Of a stretch of DNA of 10,440 nucleotides, positions 1 through 6,898 are shown in pieces. The first letter of the stretch is position 1. Every line of letters begins with the position of its first letter. The stretch is from an uncultured Oscillospiraceae bacterium (lineage in GTDB: Bacteria; Bacillota; Clostridia; Oscillospirales; Acutalibacteraceae), in the NCBI GenBank assembly GCA_900554535.1, contig USIA01000048.1:1-10440 (forward strand). Direction: 5' to 3'. The notes beneath the pieces are model-generated. The model was not told the DNA's origin, made no database searches, and saw only the letters and a list, made by a program, of their open reading frames with translations. A program made the translations under genes and the position numbers.

Positions 1-1
1 A

Positions 2-970
2 GGATATTATAGCCGCGGCAAAGTGCCTGCCCGCCGCAGGCGCAAGCGACATATTGCACGCAATATCCTGTGCGTGCTGCTGGCGATTGTCATCGTGGTG
101 TTTGCGTGGTTGACCATACTCTTTACGAAAATGGACCGCACGCACAATTCCGACATGAGCCAATACGTGCAGCAGCCGGAAAGCGCGCCGACCTGGGCCA
201 TCAAATCCAATCCACTCGTGACCAATATCCTCCTGATCGGTATGGAAAATCAGGACGGCGGCAGCCCCCGCAGTGACAGCATCATGCTGCTCTCCATTGA
301 CCGAATCCATATGAAAATGAAGATGACTTCTTTTCTGCGCGACACCTATGTGCAAATTCCCGGGCATGGCAAGCAAAAGCTCAACGCCGCATTTGCGTAT
401 GGCGGTCCGGCGCTGACCATGCAGACGCTCGAAAACAACTACCGGATCAAAATCGACAAATATCTGGCAGTTGGCTTTGACAGCTTTGAGGCAATCGTCG
501 ACGCCGTCGGCGGCATTGATGTGACGCTCGATCAGGCGCTGTGCAATGAATTTGCAAAGGGCATTGGCCAATACATGCAGCCCGGCAAGCATACGCTGAC
601 CGGTGTGGTCGCCCTTTACTACACGCGCATCCGCAACGTGGGCAATGACTATGGCCGCACCGAACGGCAGCGCGAGGTCATGGGCCAGCTGATCAAAAAG
701 CTGGCCGGACTTGGCCCCTTCAAGCTTAACAAAGTGCTCAGTGAAATCATGCCAAAGCTTTGGACAAACATCCCGGCTATCGAAATGACGGGAATCGCCT
801 TAACCGGATTCCCGGTTGCGCTGGCGGGTCAAAAGACCCAGCAGATTCCTGCGAACAACACGTTCCAGAGCAAAACCATCTCAGGCGTTGGCGCCACGCT
901 GGTGCCAGATTTGGAGACTAACTGCAAACTTTTGCGCGAATTCATTTATGAGGACAGCTCTACCGAGTAA
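2..970 (+). CDS. LytR-CpsA-Psr (LCP) family cell-wall glycopolymer ligase, 5' end outside window
   Basis: LCP proteins are membrane-anchored enzymes that move teichoic acids or other glycopolymers from a lipid carrier onto peptidoglycan outside the cell. Numbering from the in-frame GTG at 23, there is a basic N-terminus (RRRRKR), one membrane segment at about 11-34, then an LCP domain at about 64-225. Visible family features are NILLIG (68-73), the SPRSD loop with R83 and D85, FLRD with R106 and D107, the FDSFEAIVDAVGGIDV segment (152-167), and the Arg-rich patch R202/R204/R212/R216 in TRIRN...GRTERQ. These arginines and aspartates bind the pyrophosphate-lipid and metal in the family. The frame is open to the window edge and the GTG has no ribosome binding site before it, so the true start is probably upstream. 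The stop is TAA at 968-970, and a terminator follows. Family call is firm; the substrate cannot be told. Confidence 0.9.
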   Translation, partial: GYYSRGKVPARRRRKRHIARNILCVLLAIVIVVFAWLTILFTKMDRTHNSDMSQYVQQPESAPTWAIKSNPLVTNILLIGMENQDGGSPRSDSIMLLSIDRIHMKMKMTSFLRDTYVQIPGHGKQKLNAAFAYGGPALTMQTLENNYRIKIDKYLAVGFDSFEAIVDAVGGIDVTLDQALCNEFAKGIGQYMQPGKHTLTGVVALYYTRIRNVGNDYGRTERQREVMGQLIKKLAGLGPFKLNKVLSEIMPKLWTNIPAIEMTGIALTGFPVALAGQKTQQIPANNTFQSKTISGVGATLVPDLETNCKLLREFIYEDSSTE

Positions 971-1017
971 AAGGGCGGCACGCTGCAAAAATTCCTTTTT
1001 GAGCAAACATCGCGCGC

Positions 1018-1063
1018 AAAATAGCGTTCCTGACGGTGAAATCGGCCAGGAACGCTATTTTTT
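1018..1063 (+). terminator. Rho-independent terminator after the LCP gene
   Basis: A perfect 15-bp inverted repeat (AAAATAGCGTTCCTG at 1018-1032, its complement at 1047-1061) encloses a 14-nt loop and runs into a T tract (TTTTTT, 1058-1063). It sits 47 nt after the LCP stop codon and before the metG promoter, so it separates the two transcription units. The A-rich left foot could also give some termination on the other strand, but no minus-strand gene ends here. Confidence 0.9.
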
Positions 1064-1141
1064 CATTCCCCCGGAAAACCGATGGGCGTTTTATGCTCGC
1101 CCCGTTTTTCCATCTCAAATACCTTTTCTTGCCGCAGGGCA

Positions 1142-1171
1142 TTGTAATCCCCGGCCAAAGTGCGGTATAAT
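1142..1171 (+). promoter_or_regulatory. Sigma-A-type promoter for metG
   Basis: A perfect -10 box TATAAT (1166-1171) is preceded by TTGTAA (1142-1147) as -35, with an 18-nt spacer. Transcription would start near 1178, giving a leader of about 44 nt before the metG ATG. The leader holds the ribosome binding site GGAGG (1210-1214) and is too short for a T-box or SAM riboswitch. The -35 differs from TTGACA at two positions. Confidence 0.75.
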
Positions 1172-1221
1172 ATAAATAGTAATGCCTGTTCACCGGGCGA
1201 AAAGAAGCTGGAGGAAAGATC

Positions 1222-3174
1222 ATGGAGAAAAAGACGTTTTATATCACCACGCCCATCTATTACCCTTCGGGCAAGCCGCACATTGGCCACAGCTACTGCA
1301 CCGTGGCCAGCGACGCCATTGCGCGTTACAAGCGAATGCAGGGCTACGACGTGATGTTTCTCACCGGCACCGATGAGCATGGCCTGAAAATCGAGCAAAA
1401 GGCCGAAGAAGCGGGTATCACCCCGCAGGCCTACGTCGACGGCACCAGCAAGGTATTCCGCGACCTGTGGAAACTTCTGGACATCAGCAACGACCGCTTT
1501 ATACGCACCACAGACGACTACCACATTCGGGGCGTGCAGAAGATTTTCCGCCAGCTCCACGACAAAGGCGAAATCTATAAGGGCAAATACAAGGGTTGGT
1601 ATTGCACGCCGTGCGAATCCTTCTGGACCGAAACGCAGCTCAAAGACGGCAAATGCCCGGACTGCGGCCGTGAAGTCAAATGGGCCGAGGAAGAAGCCTA
1701 CTTTTTCCGCCTCTCCAAATATGCGGACAAGCTGCTGCAGCTTTATGACGAACATCCGGAGTTCATTCAGCCCGAAAGCCGCAAAAACGAGATGATCGCC
1801 TTCATCAAACAAGGCCTGCAGGATCTGTGCGTCTCCCGCACCAGTTTCACGTGGGGCGTGCCGGTTGATTTTGATCCCAAGCATGTGGTCTATGTCTGGA
1901 TTGATGCGCTGCCGAACTATATCACGGCCTTGGGCTATGGCAGCGACGATGAAAGCGACTTCAAAAAATACTGGCCGGCGGACGTACACTTTGTCGGTAA
2001 AGAAATCGTTCGCTTCCACACGATCATCTGGCCTGCGATTCTGATGGCGCTCGGCTTACCGCTGCCAAAGCAGGTGTATGGCCACGGCTGGCTGCTCTTC
2101 GGCGACGGCAGCAAGATGAGCAAAAGCAAGGGCAACGTGGTCGATCCCTATGTCCTCTGCGAGCGCTACGGCGTGGATGCGATCCGCTATTTTCTGCTGC
2201 GCGAAATTCCGTTCGGCAGCGACGGCCTGTTCACGAATGAGGCACTGATCAACCGCATCAATTCCGACCTGGCGAACGATCTGGGCAACCTGCTCTCCCG
2301 CACAACTGCCATGGTTCAAAAATACTTCGGCGGCAAGATTCCCCAGGAACAGGAAGCGGGCGAGGAAGACGCATCGCTGGAGATGCTGGGCAATGCGTTG
2401 CGCCGGCAATGCGACGAGGCCATTGACAAGTACCAGTTTAGCCGCGCGCTGGAGGAAATTTGGAAATTCATCGCGCGCACAAACAAATACATCGACGAGA
2501 CTATGCCCTGGGCGCTCGGCAAGGACGAAACAAAACGTGCACGCCTGGCTGCTGTGATGGATCACCTATGCGAAGCGCTTCGGCTGGTGTCCATTCTGCT
2601 GACGCCCTTTATGCCAAATACAACGCCGAAAATTCAAGCACAACTGGGTCTCGACCCGGCGGACTGCACGTATGAACGCGCGGGGAGCTTCGGCCATTTT
2701 CCGGCCGGCTGCACGGTGCAAAAAGGCGAGTCGCTCTTCCCGCGCATCGATGTAGAAAAAGAGATCGAGGCGCTCAACGAACTGATTCCAACACCTGGAG
2801 CTGCAAACGAGTCTCAAAAAAAGGTCAAGGAAGAACTGGCGGGTGTCGCGCAGATCAATATTGACGATTTCGCAAAGGTGGAGTTGCGCGCCGCCAAGGT
2901 AATGAACTGCGAAAAAATCAAGCGCGCCAAAAAGCTTTTGAAGTTGACGCTTGACGACGGCACTGGCGAGCCGCGCACAGTCTGCAGCGGCATTGCGCAG
3001 TGGTACAAACCGGAGGATCTGATCGGCAAGACGGTTGTTGTGGTGGCGAACCTCGCGCCCGCAAAGCTCTGCGGCGTGGAGAGCCAGGGCATGATTCTGG
3101 CCGCGGATGCAGGCGAAAACGACGTGAAGGTCGTTTTCCTCGACGGCGTACCGGCAGGCAGCAAGATTCGATAA
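1222..3174 (+). CDS. metG: Methionyl-tRNA synthetase with C-terminal tRNA-binding domain
   Basis: This enzyme charges tRNA-Met with methionine in the cytoplasm. The class I signatures are intact: HIGH at residues 20-23 and KMSKS at 298-302. The inserted zinc knuckle has C128/C131 and C145/C148 (CTPC...CPDC), the four-cysteine form. TGTDEHG (49-54) and the anticodon-binding helical region (about 380-530) are typical. From about 544 to the end comes the OB-fold EMAP/Trbp111-like domain (IDDFAKVELRAAKV, SQGMILAA), which strengthens tRNA binding and dimerises the enzyme. At 650 residues it has the usual full length for the long bacterial form. The ATG lies 7 nt after a GGAGG site. It leads the metG-tatD-GNAT run; metG followed by tatD is a conserved Firmicutes order. 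No long T-box-like leader is present. Confidence 0.98.
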   Translation: MEKKTFYITTPIYYPSGKPHIGHSYCTVASDAIARYKRMQGYDVMFLTGTDEHGLKIEQKAEEAGITPQAYVDGTSKVFRDLWKLLDISNDRFIRTTDDYHIRGVQKIFRQLHDKGEIYKGKYKGWYCTPCESFWTETQLKDGKCPDCGREVKWAEEEAYFFRLSKYADKLLQLYDEHPEFIQPESRKNEMIAFIKQGLQDLCVSRTSFTWGVPVDFDPKHVVYVWIDALPNYITALGYGSDDESDFKKYWPADVHFVGKEIVRFHTIIWPAILMALGLPLPKQVYGHGWLLFGDGSKMSKSKGNVVDPYVLCERYGVDAIRYFLLREIPFGSDGLFTNEALINRINSDLANDLGNLLSRTTAMVQKYFGGKIPQEQEAGEEDASLEMLGNALRRQCDEAIDKYQFSRALEEIWKFIARTNKYIDETMPWALGKDETKRARLAAVMDHLCEALRLVSILLTPFMPNTTPKIQAQLGLDPADCTYERAGSFGHFPAGCTVQKGESLFPRIDVEKEIEALNELIPTPGAANESQKKVKEELAGVAQINIDDFAKVELRAAKVMNCEKIKRAKKLLKLTLDDGTGEPRTVCSGIAQWYKPEDLIGKTVVVVANLAPAKLCGVESQGMILAADAGENDVKVVFLDGVPAGSKIR

Positions 3175-3197
3175 TCCAAACAGGACACAAAGCTTTT

Positions 3198-3249
3198 CGG
3201 TCAATAGACCGGCATAGCGCGCGGGGCACTCCCCCCCCACCGCCGGAGG
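3198..3249 (+). other. metG-tatD intergenic leader: small hairpins, C8 tract and ribosome binding site
   Basis: The 85-nt gap holds two short inverted repeats: CGGTC-AATA-GACCG (3198-3211) and GGGG-CACT-CCCC (3223-3234). The second runs into eight consecutive C (3231-3238). The tatD ribosome binding site GGAGGA follows (3244-3249), 10 nt before the ATG. There is no T tract, so this does not look like a terminator and metG-tatD read-through is likely. The G/C hairpin could mask or space the ribosome binding site, but that is inference. Confidence 0.4.
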
Positions 3250-3259
3250 AACCCATTTT

Positions 3260-4069
3260 ATGCAATACGAAAACATCTTCGACAGCCACGCCCATTACGA
3301 CGACGCGGCCTTTGATACGGACCGCGATGCACTGCTAAAAAGCCTGCCGGAAAAGGGTGTGTGCCATATCATTGATTGCGGCTCCAACCTGGAATCGAGC
3401 CGCAAGGCGATCGAATTGGCGGGGCAGTATTCCTATCTGCATGCGGCTGTGGGTCTGCACCCAGAGGAGGTCGCGCATGCGCCAACAGACTGGCTGGATG
3501 CGCTCAAAGCCATGCTTGACCAGGCGGCAGAAAACCGCATTGTGGCGGTCGGCGAGATCGGGTTGGACTACCATTTTAAAGAAAATGCCCCGCGTCAGAC
3601 GCAGCAGGCGGCCTTTGCCGCACAGTTGGAACTGGCCGCGGCATACGATCTACCGGTCATTGTCCACGACCGGGACGCGCATGCGGACACCCTGACGTTG
3701 CTGCAAAAATATAAACCGCGCGGCGTTTTACACTGTTTTTCCGGCAGTGTGGAAATGATGCGCGAGGTGGTCAAGCTGGGTCTCTATATTGGCCTGGGCG
3801 GTGCGGTAACGTTCAAAAATGCCAAAATGCCGGTGCGCGTCGCCGCGGCTGTGCCTGCGGACCGGCTGCTCAATGAGACGGACTGCCCCTATATGGCGCC
3901 GGTCCCGCTGCGCGGCAAGCGGTGTGATTCCACGATGATCCCCTATAGCGCGGAAGTAATCGCTGCCGCGCGCGGCATCACCGCACAGGAGGTTTTGAAT
4001 CTCGGCAGGCGCAACGCAGAAACCCTGTTTGGCTTGAAAGAAGGCCTGCCCGAGCGACGCTGCGAATGA
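3260..4069 (+). CDS. tatD: TatD-family metal-dependent deoxyribonuclease/hydrolase
   Basis: TatD proteins are TIM-barrel metallohydrolases of the amidohydrolase superfamily, with 3'-5' exonuclease activity on DNA/RNA in studied members and a suggested role in DNA repair. Metal ligands can be placed at H10 and H12 (FDSHAHYDD), E99 (AVGEIGLDY), H136 (PVIVHDRDAH), H158 (HCFSG) and D208 (ETDCPY). The family sequence GLHPEE (65-70) and the late RGKR motif (218-221) are also present. Its 269 residues are the normal length. The homologue in Bacillus subtilis (yabD) also follows the methionyl-tRNA synthetase gene. Here the rnmV-ksgA genes that often come next are absent, and a GNAT gene follows after 15 nt, probably in the same transcript. 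Family call is very firm; the physiological substrate is not. Confidence 0.95.
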   Translation: MQYENIFDSHAHYDDAAFDTDRDALLKSLPEKGVCHIIDCGSNLESSRKAIELAGQYSYLHAAVGLHPEEVAHAPTDWLDALKAMLDQAAENRIVAVGEIGLDYHFKENAPRQTQQAAFAAQLELAAAYDLPVIVHDRDAHADTLTLLQKYKPRGVLHCFSGSVEMMREVVKLGLYIGLGGAVTFKNAKMPVRVAAAVPADRLLNETDCPYMAPVPLRGKRCDSTMIPYSAEVIAAARGITAQEVLNLGRRNAETLFGLKEGLPERRCE

Positions 4070-4084
4070 AAGGAGAAACCGCCG

Positions 4085-4591
4085 ATGGCAATTTTCCTGC
4101 ATATGCCGTCTGAATCGGAGCTCTCCTACCGCCGTTTTCTGATCGCCGACGAAGCGACGATGGCCTATAATTTGGGCTTTGGCGACCATGGTGGCTGCAC
4201 ATACCGCCGCACGCCTGAAGAAGTCCGGTGCTGGTACCAGAAGTGGAACCATGGTTCCAAAAATTTTTACGCTTATATTCTGCGCGCAGTGGACCAGCGG
4301 CCGGTCGGCGAAGTGGCTCTGAGCGGGGCATCGGAGCAGCCAATGGTAAACGTCTTAATTGAGGCACGCTACCGCGGACAGGGGTACGGCCTTGCGGCGC
4401 TGCAGCAGCTCTTGGAATATGCCTTTTGCGTTCAGCGTCAAAAAGCGGTATACGATGATTTTCCCGCTACGCGCTTACAAGCGGAAGCGGTTTTTGCCCG
4501 TGAGGGATTCGTCCGCACAGACAGCGGGCTGCTCGTCTGCACGCGGGAAGCATTTTATGCGCACAAACGGGCGCAATTGCCGAAAAATTGA
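4085..4591 (+). CDS. GNAT-family N-acetyltransferase
   Basis: A 168-residue protein with the fold signature of Gcn5-related acetyltransferases, which move an acetyl group from acetyl-CoA to an amine on a protein or small molecule. The acetyl-CoA pyrophosphate loop is visible as RGQGYG (R97-G102), following the beta strand VNVLIEARY and leading into the helix LAALQQLLEYAF. A later strand and helix contain ATRLQAEAVFAREGF (128-142), matching the usual NxxAxxxyxxxGF region, with Arg-Leu in place of the common Asn. The ATG is 8 nt downstream of AAAGGAGA and only 15 nt after tatD, so it is probably the last gene of the metG transcript before a strong terminator. The substrate cannot be told; RimI-type ribosomal-protein acetylation is not specifically supported. 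Confidence 0.82.
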   Translation: MAIFLHMPSESELSYRRFLIADEATMAYNLGFGDHGGCTYRRTPEEVRCWYQKWNHGSKNFYAYILRAVDQRPVGEVALSGASEQPMVNVLIEARYRGQGYGLAALQQLLEYAFCVQRQKAVYDDFPATRLQAEAVFAREGFVRTDSGLLVCTREAFYAHKRAQLPKN

Positions 4592-4594
4592 ATC

Positions 4595-4649
4595 CAACAA
4601 ATAACGAGGTTAGGGCCCAAAAGAGTTCCCTAACCTCGTTATTTTGTTG
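4595..4649. terminator. Bidirectional terminator between the GNAT gene and the minus-strand nitroreductase operon
   Basis: AATAACGAGGTTAGGG (4600-4615) pairs perfectly with 4628-4643 around a 12-nt loop, and the outer parts CAACAA/TTGTTG extend the stem with one bulged T. The plus side ends in ATTTTGTT and the minus side in ATTTGTTG. It begins 4 nt after the GNAT stop and lies 37 nt beyond the nitroreductase stop on the other strand, so it can end both convergent transcripts. Confidence 0.88.
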
Positions 4650-4685
4650 CACGTGGGTCTGCGACGCGCCTATGCTATTCCCAGA

Positions 4686-5351
4686 TTATGTGTGGCGCGT
4701 TTTATGTCCGGACGCTACCTCGAAATGATATTTCACAATTCCAAGGTCAATTTTCGTATAAGGTCCCATACCCGCTATGCGGATAACAGGCTCCCCGTCT
4801 TTCAGCTCAATTTTGAATTTCTGTTGGTTGATTGCGGTTGGCGCCAGGAGAGCGGCCTCGACTCCTTTCCGGAACCAGTCCGGCATTTCAGCTTTCGTAT
4901 CCACAATTCTTTCAAGTGGCCGGTTCTTATGAGCCGTTCCCTGTGTTTGGCCGTACCCTATGGCGATGACCAGCACCATTTTTTCGCCTGCTGGGATCAG
5001 TTTTTTTACAGCAGATTTATTAAAAGATAACGCCACCCAGCAGGTATTCAACCCCATCCTCTGCGCTTCCAGAACGATCTTCTCTCCGTAGTAGCCGCAT
5101 CTTTCCTGCAGATCATTTGACGGCTTTCCCGCCAGAATAAGATAATTCTTCACATTGCGGAATTTGCCGTAATGGGCCAGGGTTGAATCAAATCCGAACG
5201 GATCGTCATAGCGTATCTGAATATGCAGTCCGCTTTTTTCATTGCACTCTTTCACCAATGCATCGAGTTTCTGCCGCTTTTCCGTCTCGATTTTCTGACC
5301 GGTATAGGCTCTTACGGAGTGCCTTTCTTGAATTGCCTGTAATAAATCCAT
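4686..5351 (-). CDS. Nitroreductase-family FMN-dependent oxidoreductase (TM1586-like)
   Basis: A 221-residue protein of the nitroreductase fold, a family of FMN flavoproteins that pass electrons from NAD(P)H or a partner protein to nitro groups, quinones or other acceptors. The N-terminal FMN-phosphate motif is clear (ERHSVRAY, residues 9-16, with R10, S12 and R14). A central helix region CGYYGEKIVLEAQRMGLNTCW (85-105) and the C-terminal APTAINQQ (170-177) match the TM1586-type subgroup, in which two half-repeats form one monomer. That subgroup assignment is from memory. The start is preceded by only a weak purine stretch (AAGAAGGG, about 14 nt upstream), so it may depend on translation of the gene before it, 23 nt away. 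It is the second gene of the operon led by the flavodoxin/ferredoxin protein, which could be its electron donor (inference). Confidence 0.85.
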   Translation of the reverse strand: MDLLQAIQERHSVRAYTGQKIETEKRQKLDALVKECNEKSGLHIQIRYDDPFGFDSTLAHYGKFRNVKNYLILAGKPSNDLQERCGYYGEKIVLEAQRMGLNTCWVALSFNKSAVKKLIPAGEKMVLVIAIGYGQTQGTAHKNRPLERIVDTKAEMPDWFRKGVEAALLAPTAINQQKFKIELKDGEPVIRIAGMGPYTKIDLGIVKYHFEVASGHKTRHT

Positions 5352-5374
5352 TGCTTTTGCTTGCCCTTCTTAAA

Positions 5375-6139
5375 TTAGCAGAAAAGTTCATTCTTTTTTC
5401 TTTCCGAACAAGCCTTTTTGATTGCCAGCGCCGCAACAGATACCATAGCGGCATTCACTTTGCGGGCCGACTGCGGACAGATCGACACGCAGCGCATGCA
5501 CGAAATACATTTCTTGCTGTCCGTTTCCTTGGGATTTTCCTTGCTGATCGCCTGTGCAGGGCATTTTTCAGCGCAAAGGCCGCAGGCGTTGCACTTACGG
5601 TCTGCCTTCGGAACCAAGCCCACCCCTCCCGCTTTTTTGTAGGGCCGATTTCCTGGAATTTGAGGGGTGGAGAGATTGGCATTACCATTGATTTTTTCGA
5701 GAATCTTATGGGCAAAGTCTCGCAGTTCACTTTTATCTTGTTCATCTGGCCTGCCCGTGGCATATTCGTGCATGATGGAGTGCTCCGCAATGGCGGCAAT
5801 GCTGGCGATCACCCTAAAACCGCTTTTCTCCGCGACGTCGCTCAGTTCAATGAGTGTGTCTTCGTATGCCCGGTTGCCATAAACGCAGACGACCACACAC
5901 AGAGCCTGATTGCCCTGAATCTCACCCAGCCTCTGCGCGGCGAGGGCCGGAACGCGCCCTCCAAAAGAGGGAACAGCGATCACTGCAAGATCGTCCTGCG
6001 CTAAACCAAGGTTTGAAAAATTGAAAGCTGCGTCAGATAGGTCCACTGTTTTGACAGGTTGTTTCCATTCTGAAGTGATCGTGTCAAGGACTTTCTGGGT
6101 TCCGCCGGTGGGACTGAAAACAATTTGAACTGTATGCAT
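5375..6139 (-). CDS. EFR1-family flavodoxin-like/ferredoxin fusion protein
   Basis: A 254-residue electron carrier with two parts. Residues 1-150 look like a flavodoxin domain: SPTGGTQ (9-15) is the FMN phosphate loop, and PSFGGRVP (57-64) and CVYGNRAYED (85-94) match later flavin loops. Residues 180-225 carry two [4Fe-4S] motifs, CxxCxxCxxxCP at C183/C186/C189/C193 and C211/C214/C217/C221. This layout matches the EFR1 proteins of anaerobic Firmicutes, whose exact roles are largely unknown. I chose the ATG at 6139, not the one at 6205: it follows AGGAGGAAG with 4 nt spacing, the flavodoxin fold starts right there, and the upstream ATG lies before the predicted promoter. It leads the minus-strand operon and is divergent from an Rrf2 regulator gene. 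Cytoplasmic; no signal peptide. Confidence 0.9.
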   Translation of the reverse strand: MHTVQIVFSPTGGTQKVLDTITSEWKQPVKTVDLSDAAFNFSNLGLAQDDLAVIAVPSFGGRVPALAAQRLGEIQGNQALCVVVCVYGNRAYEDTLIELSDVAEKSGFRVIASIAAIAEHSIMHEYATGRPDEQDKSELRDFAHKILEKINGNANLSTPQIPGNRPYKKAGGVGLVPKADRKCNACGLCAEKCPAQAISKENPKETDSKKCISCMRCVSICPQSARKVNAAMVSVAALAIKKACSERKKNELFC

Positions 6140-6173
6140 ACGTCTTCCTCCTGTAATATTTAGATTTATAACG

Positions 6174-6202
6174 ATTGTACTCCATGCAAGATGTAATGTC
6201 AA
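6174..6202 (-). promoter_or_regulatory. Sigma-A-type promoter for the EFR1-nitroreductase operon
   Basis: On the minus strand a perfect TTGACA -35 (6202-6197) is followed by a 17-nt spacer and TACAAT (6179-6174). Transcription would start near 6167, leaving about 28 nt of leader with AGGAGGAAG (6152-6144) before the ATG at 6139. Confidence 0.85.
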
Positions 6203-6210
6203 CATTTACA
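6192..6210. promoter_or_regulatory. Candidate operator dyad covering both divergent -35 boxes
   Basis: TGTAATGT (6192-6199) faces ACATTTACA (6202-6210): an imperfect dyad with arms TGTAA/TTACA and inner TGT/ACA, one base longer on the right. It overlaps the -35 boxes of both promoters, so a bound protein would block both. Rrf2 regulators bind such short AT-rich dyads, and the adjacent Rrf2 gene is the natural candidate. Binding is inferred, not shown. Confidence 0.5.
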
Positions 6211-6233
6211 GGACGGGAAATTTGCATTATAAT
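6205..6233 (+). promoter_or_regulatory. Sigma-A-type promoter for the Rrf2 regulator gene
   Basis: TTTACA (6205-6210), a 17-nt spacer and a perfect TATAAT (6228-6233). Transcription would begin near 6240, just before the ribosome binding site GGGGGAGG (6244-6251). This excludes the in-frame ATG at 6222 as a start, since it lies upstream of the -10 box. Confidence 0.85.
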
Positions 6234-6257
6234 GATAGCAAAAGGGGGAGGATCGTG

Positions 6258-6710
6258 ATGCATATCAGTACAAGGTGCTCTGTGGCCATCCATTGTCTTG
6301 TATTCATTCATGAGTATGGTGACAAAGTCAAAGTGACCAGTGATTTATTATCCCGTTCCACGGGCGTCAATCCGGTTACAATCCGGAACATTCTCAGTGC
6401 TTTGAAAAAAGATGGCATCGTGTCGATACGATCCGGGACAGGCGGCGCAAAAATCCGGTGCCCTTTGCATGAAATCAATCTCTACCGCGTCTGTATGGCT
6501 TTGGAACCGGATTTTCTATCCAAACTGATCGGAATCCACCCTTCGCCAGCAGCATTATGTCCGATAGGAAATAGCATCCACGATGTATTGGATTGTTCTT
6601 ATGGAAAAATTAAAAACGATTTGAAAAAAAGTTTAGCGGGCATTACGCTTGAGAACATCGTTTCCGATTACCACCGGCTCCACCAAAAAAACGCTGTCGA
6701 TCCCGCGTGA
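6258..6710 (+). CDS. Rrf2-family transcriptional regulator (YwnA-like)
   Basis: A 150-residue DNA-binding protein of the Rrf2 family, which includes IscR, NsrR and CymR and often senses iron-sulfur, nitrosative or thiol stress. The N-terminus HISTRCSVAIHCL is characteristic. The winged helix-turn-helix spans about 24-66, with LLSRSTGVNPVTIRNILSAL as turn and recognition helix and a GTGGA wing (60-64). The three-cysteine cluster of IscR is not complete: in that region only C101 and C113 are seen, with no cysteine midway, and C101 sits in a CPIG motif as in YwnA-like members. The ATG at 6258 has a strong ribosome binding site 6 nt upstream; a GTG at 6255 is possible. Divergent from the EFR1-nitroreductase operon and probably its regulator and its own. 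Lower GC than neighbours (22 of 60 bases at 6301-6360). Confidence 0.88.
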   Translation: MHISTRCSVAIHCLVFIHEYGDKVKVTSDLLSRSTGVNPVTIRNILSALKKDGIVSIRSGTGGAKIRCPLHEINLYRVCMALEPDFLSKLIGIHPSPAALCPIGNSIHDVLDCSYGKIKNDLKKSLAGITLENIVSDYHRLHQKNAVDPA

Positions 6711-6898
6711 ACAGTTCTAAAAGAATGCGGCGGTACCTCATCTTCCGAGGGGAAACGACATACAATATTTTATCTGGCCCAGCCATGCAGGCGATTCTCG
6801 ATTTCACCAGTGCCACAAAAATTTTTCTATTTGGGCCCAAATTCCTACCAAACGGGCGATACAAGGCCCGGGACTTCGATTACAATAAAGTCAAAAGA
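6711..6898. other. Non-coding gap between the Rrf2 gene and the copper operon
   Basis: No convincing gene is seen. A 14-bp perfect palindrome ATTTGGGCCCAAAT lies at 6829-6842, and a short inverted repeat CGGGC/GCCCG at 6853-6870 with an 8-nt loop. No stem followed by a T tract was found, so a terminator for the Rrf2 gene is not evident. A 69-codon frame beginning at a GTG at 6707 has no ribosome binding site and no recognisable content. Confidence 0.4.
6858..6886 (+). promoter_or_regulatory. Possible promoter of the copper operon
   Basis: TACAAT (6881-6886) is the best -10 upstream of copA. At 17 nt distance lies GATACA (6858-6863), a poor -35. The predicted start near 6893 would put the CsoR-type box over the first transcribed bases, a sensible place for repression. 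The weak -35 makes this call tentative. Confidence 0.4.

Noticed and set aside
970..1221. T-box or SAM riboswitch upstream of metG
   Set aside because: The predicted transcript leader is only about 44 nt and has no T-box motif or specifier-loop structure; the one strong hairpin (1018-1063) lies upstream of the promoter and ends the LCP gene.
1063..2019. 318-codon open frame antisense to metG
   Set aside because: It lies opposite the conserved catalytic half of metG, has no ribosome binding site and no recognisable domain. Long antisense frames are expected opposite GC-rich genes.
5183..6004. 273-codon plus-strand frame across the EFR1 and nitroreductase genes
   Set aside because: It is the complement of two well-supported minus-strand genes with flavin and iron-sulfur motifs; the plus translation has no recognisable domain.
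6139..6205. Upstream ATG (6205) as start of the EFR1 gene
   Set aside because: It lies upstream of the predicted promoter; the ATG at 6139 has AGGAGGAAG and begins exactly at the flavodoxin fold.
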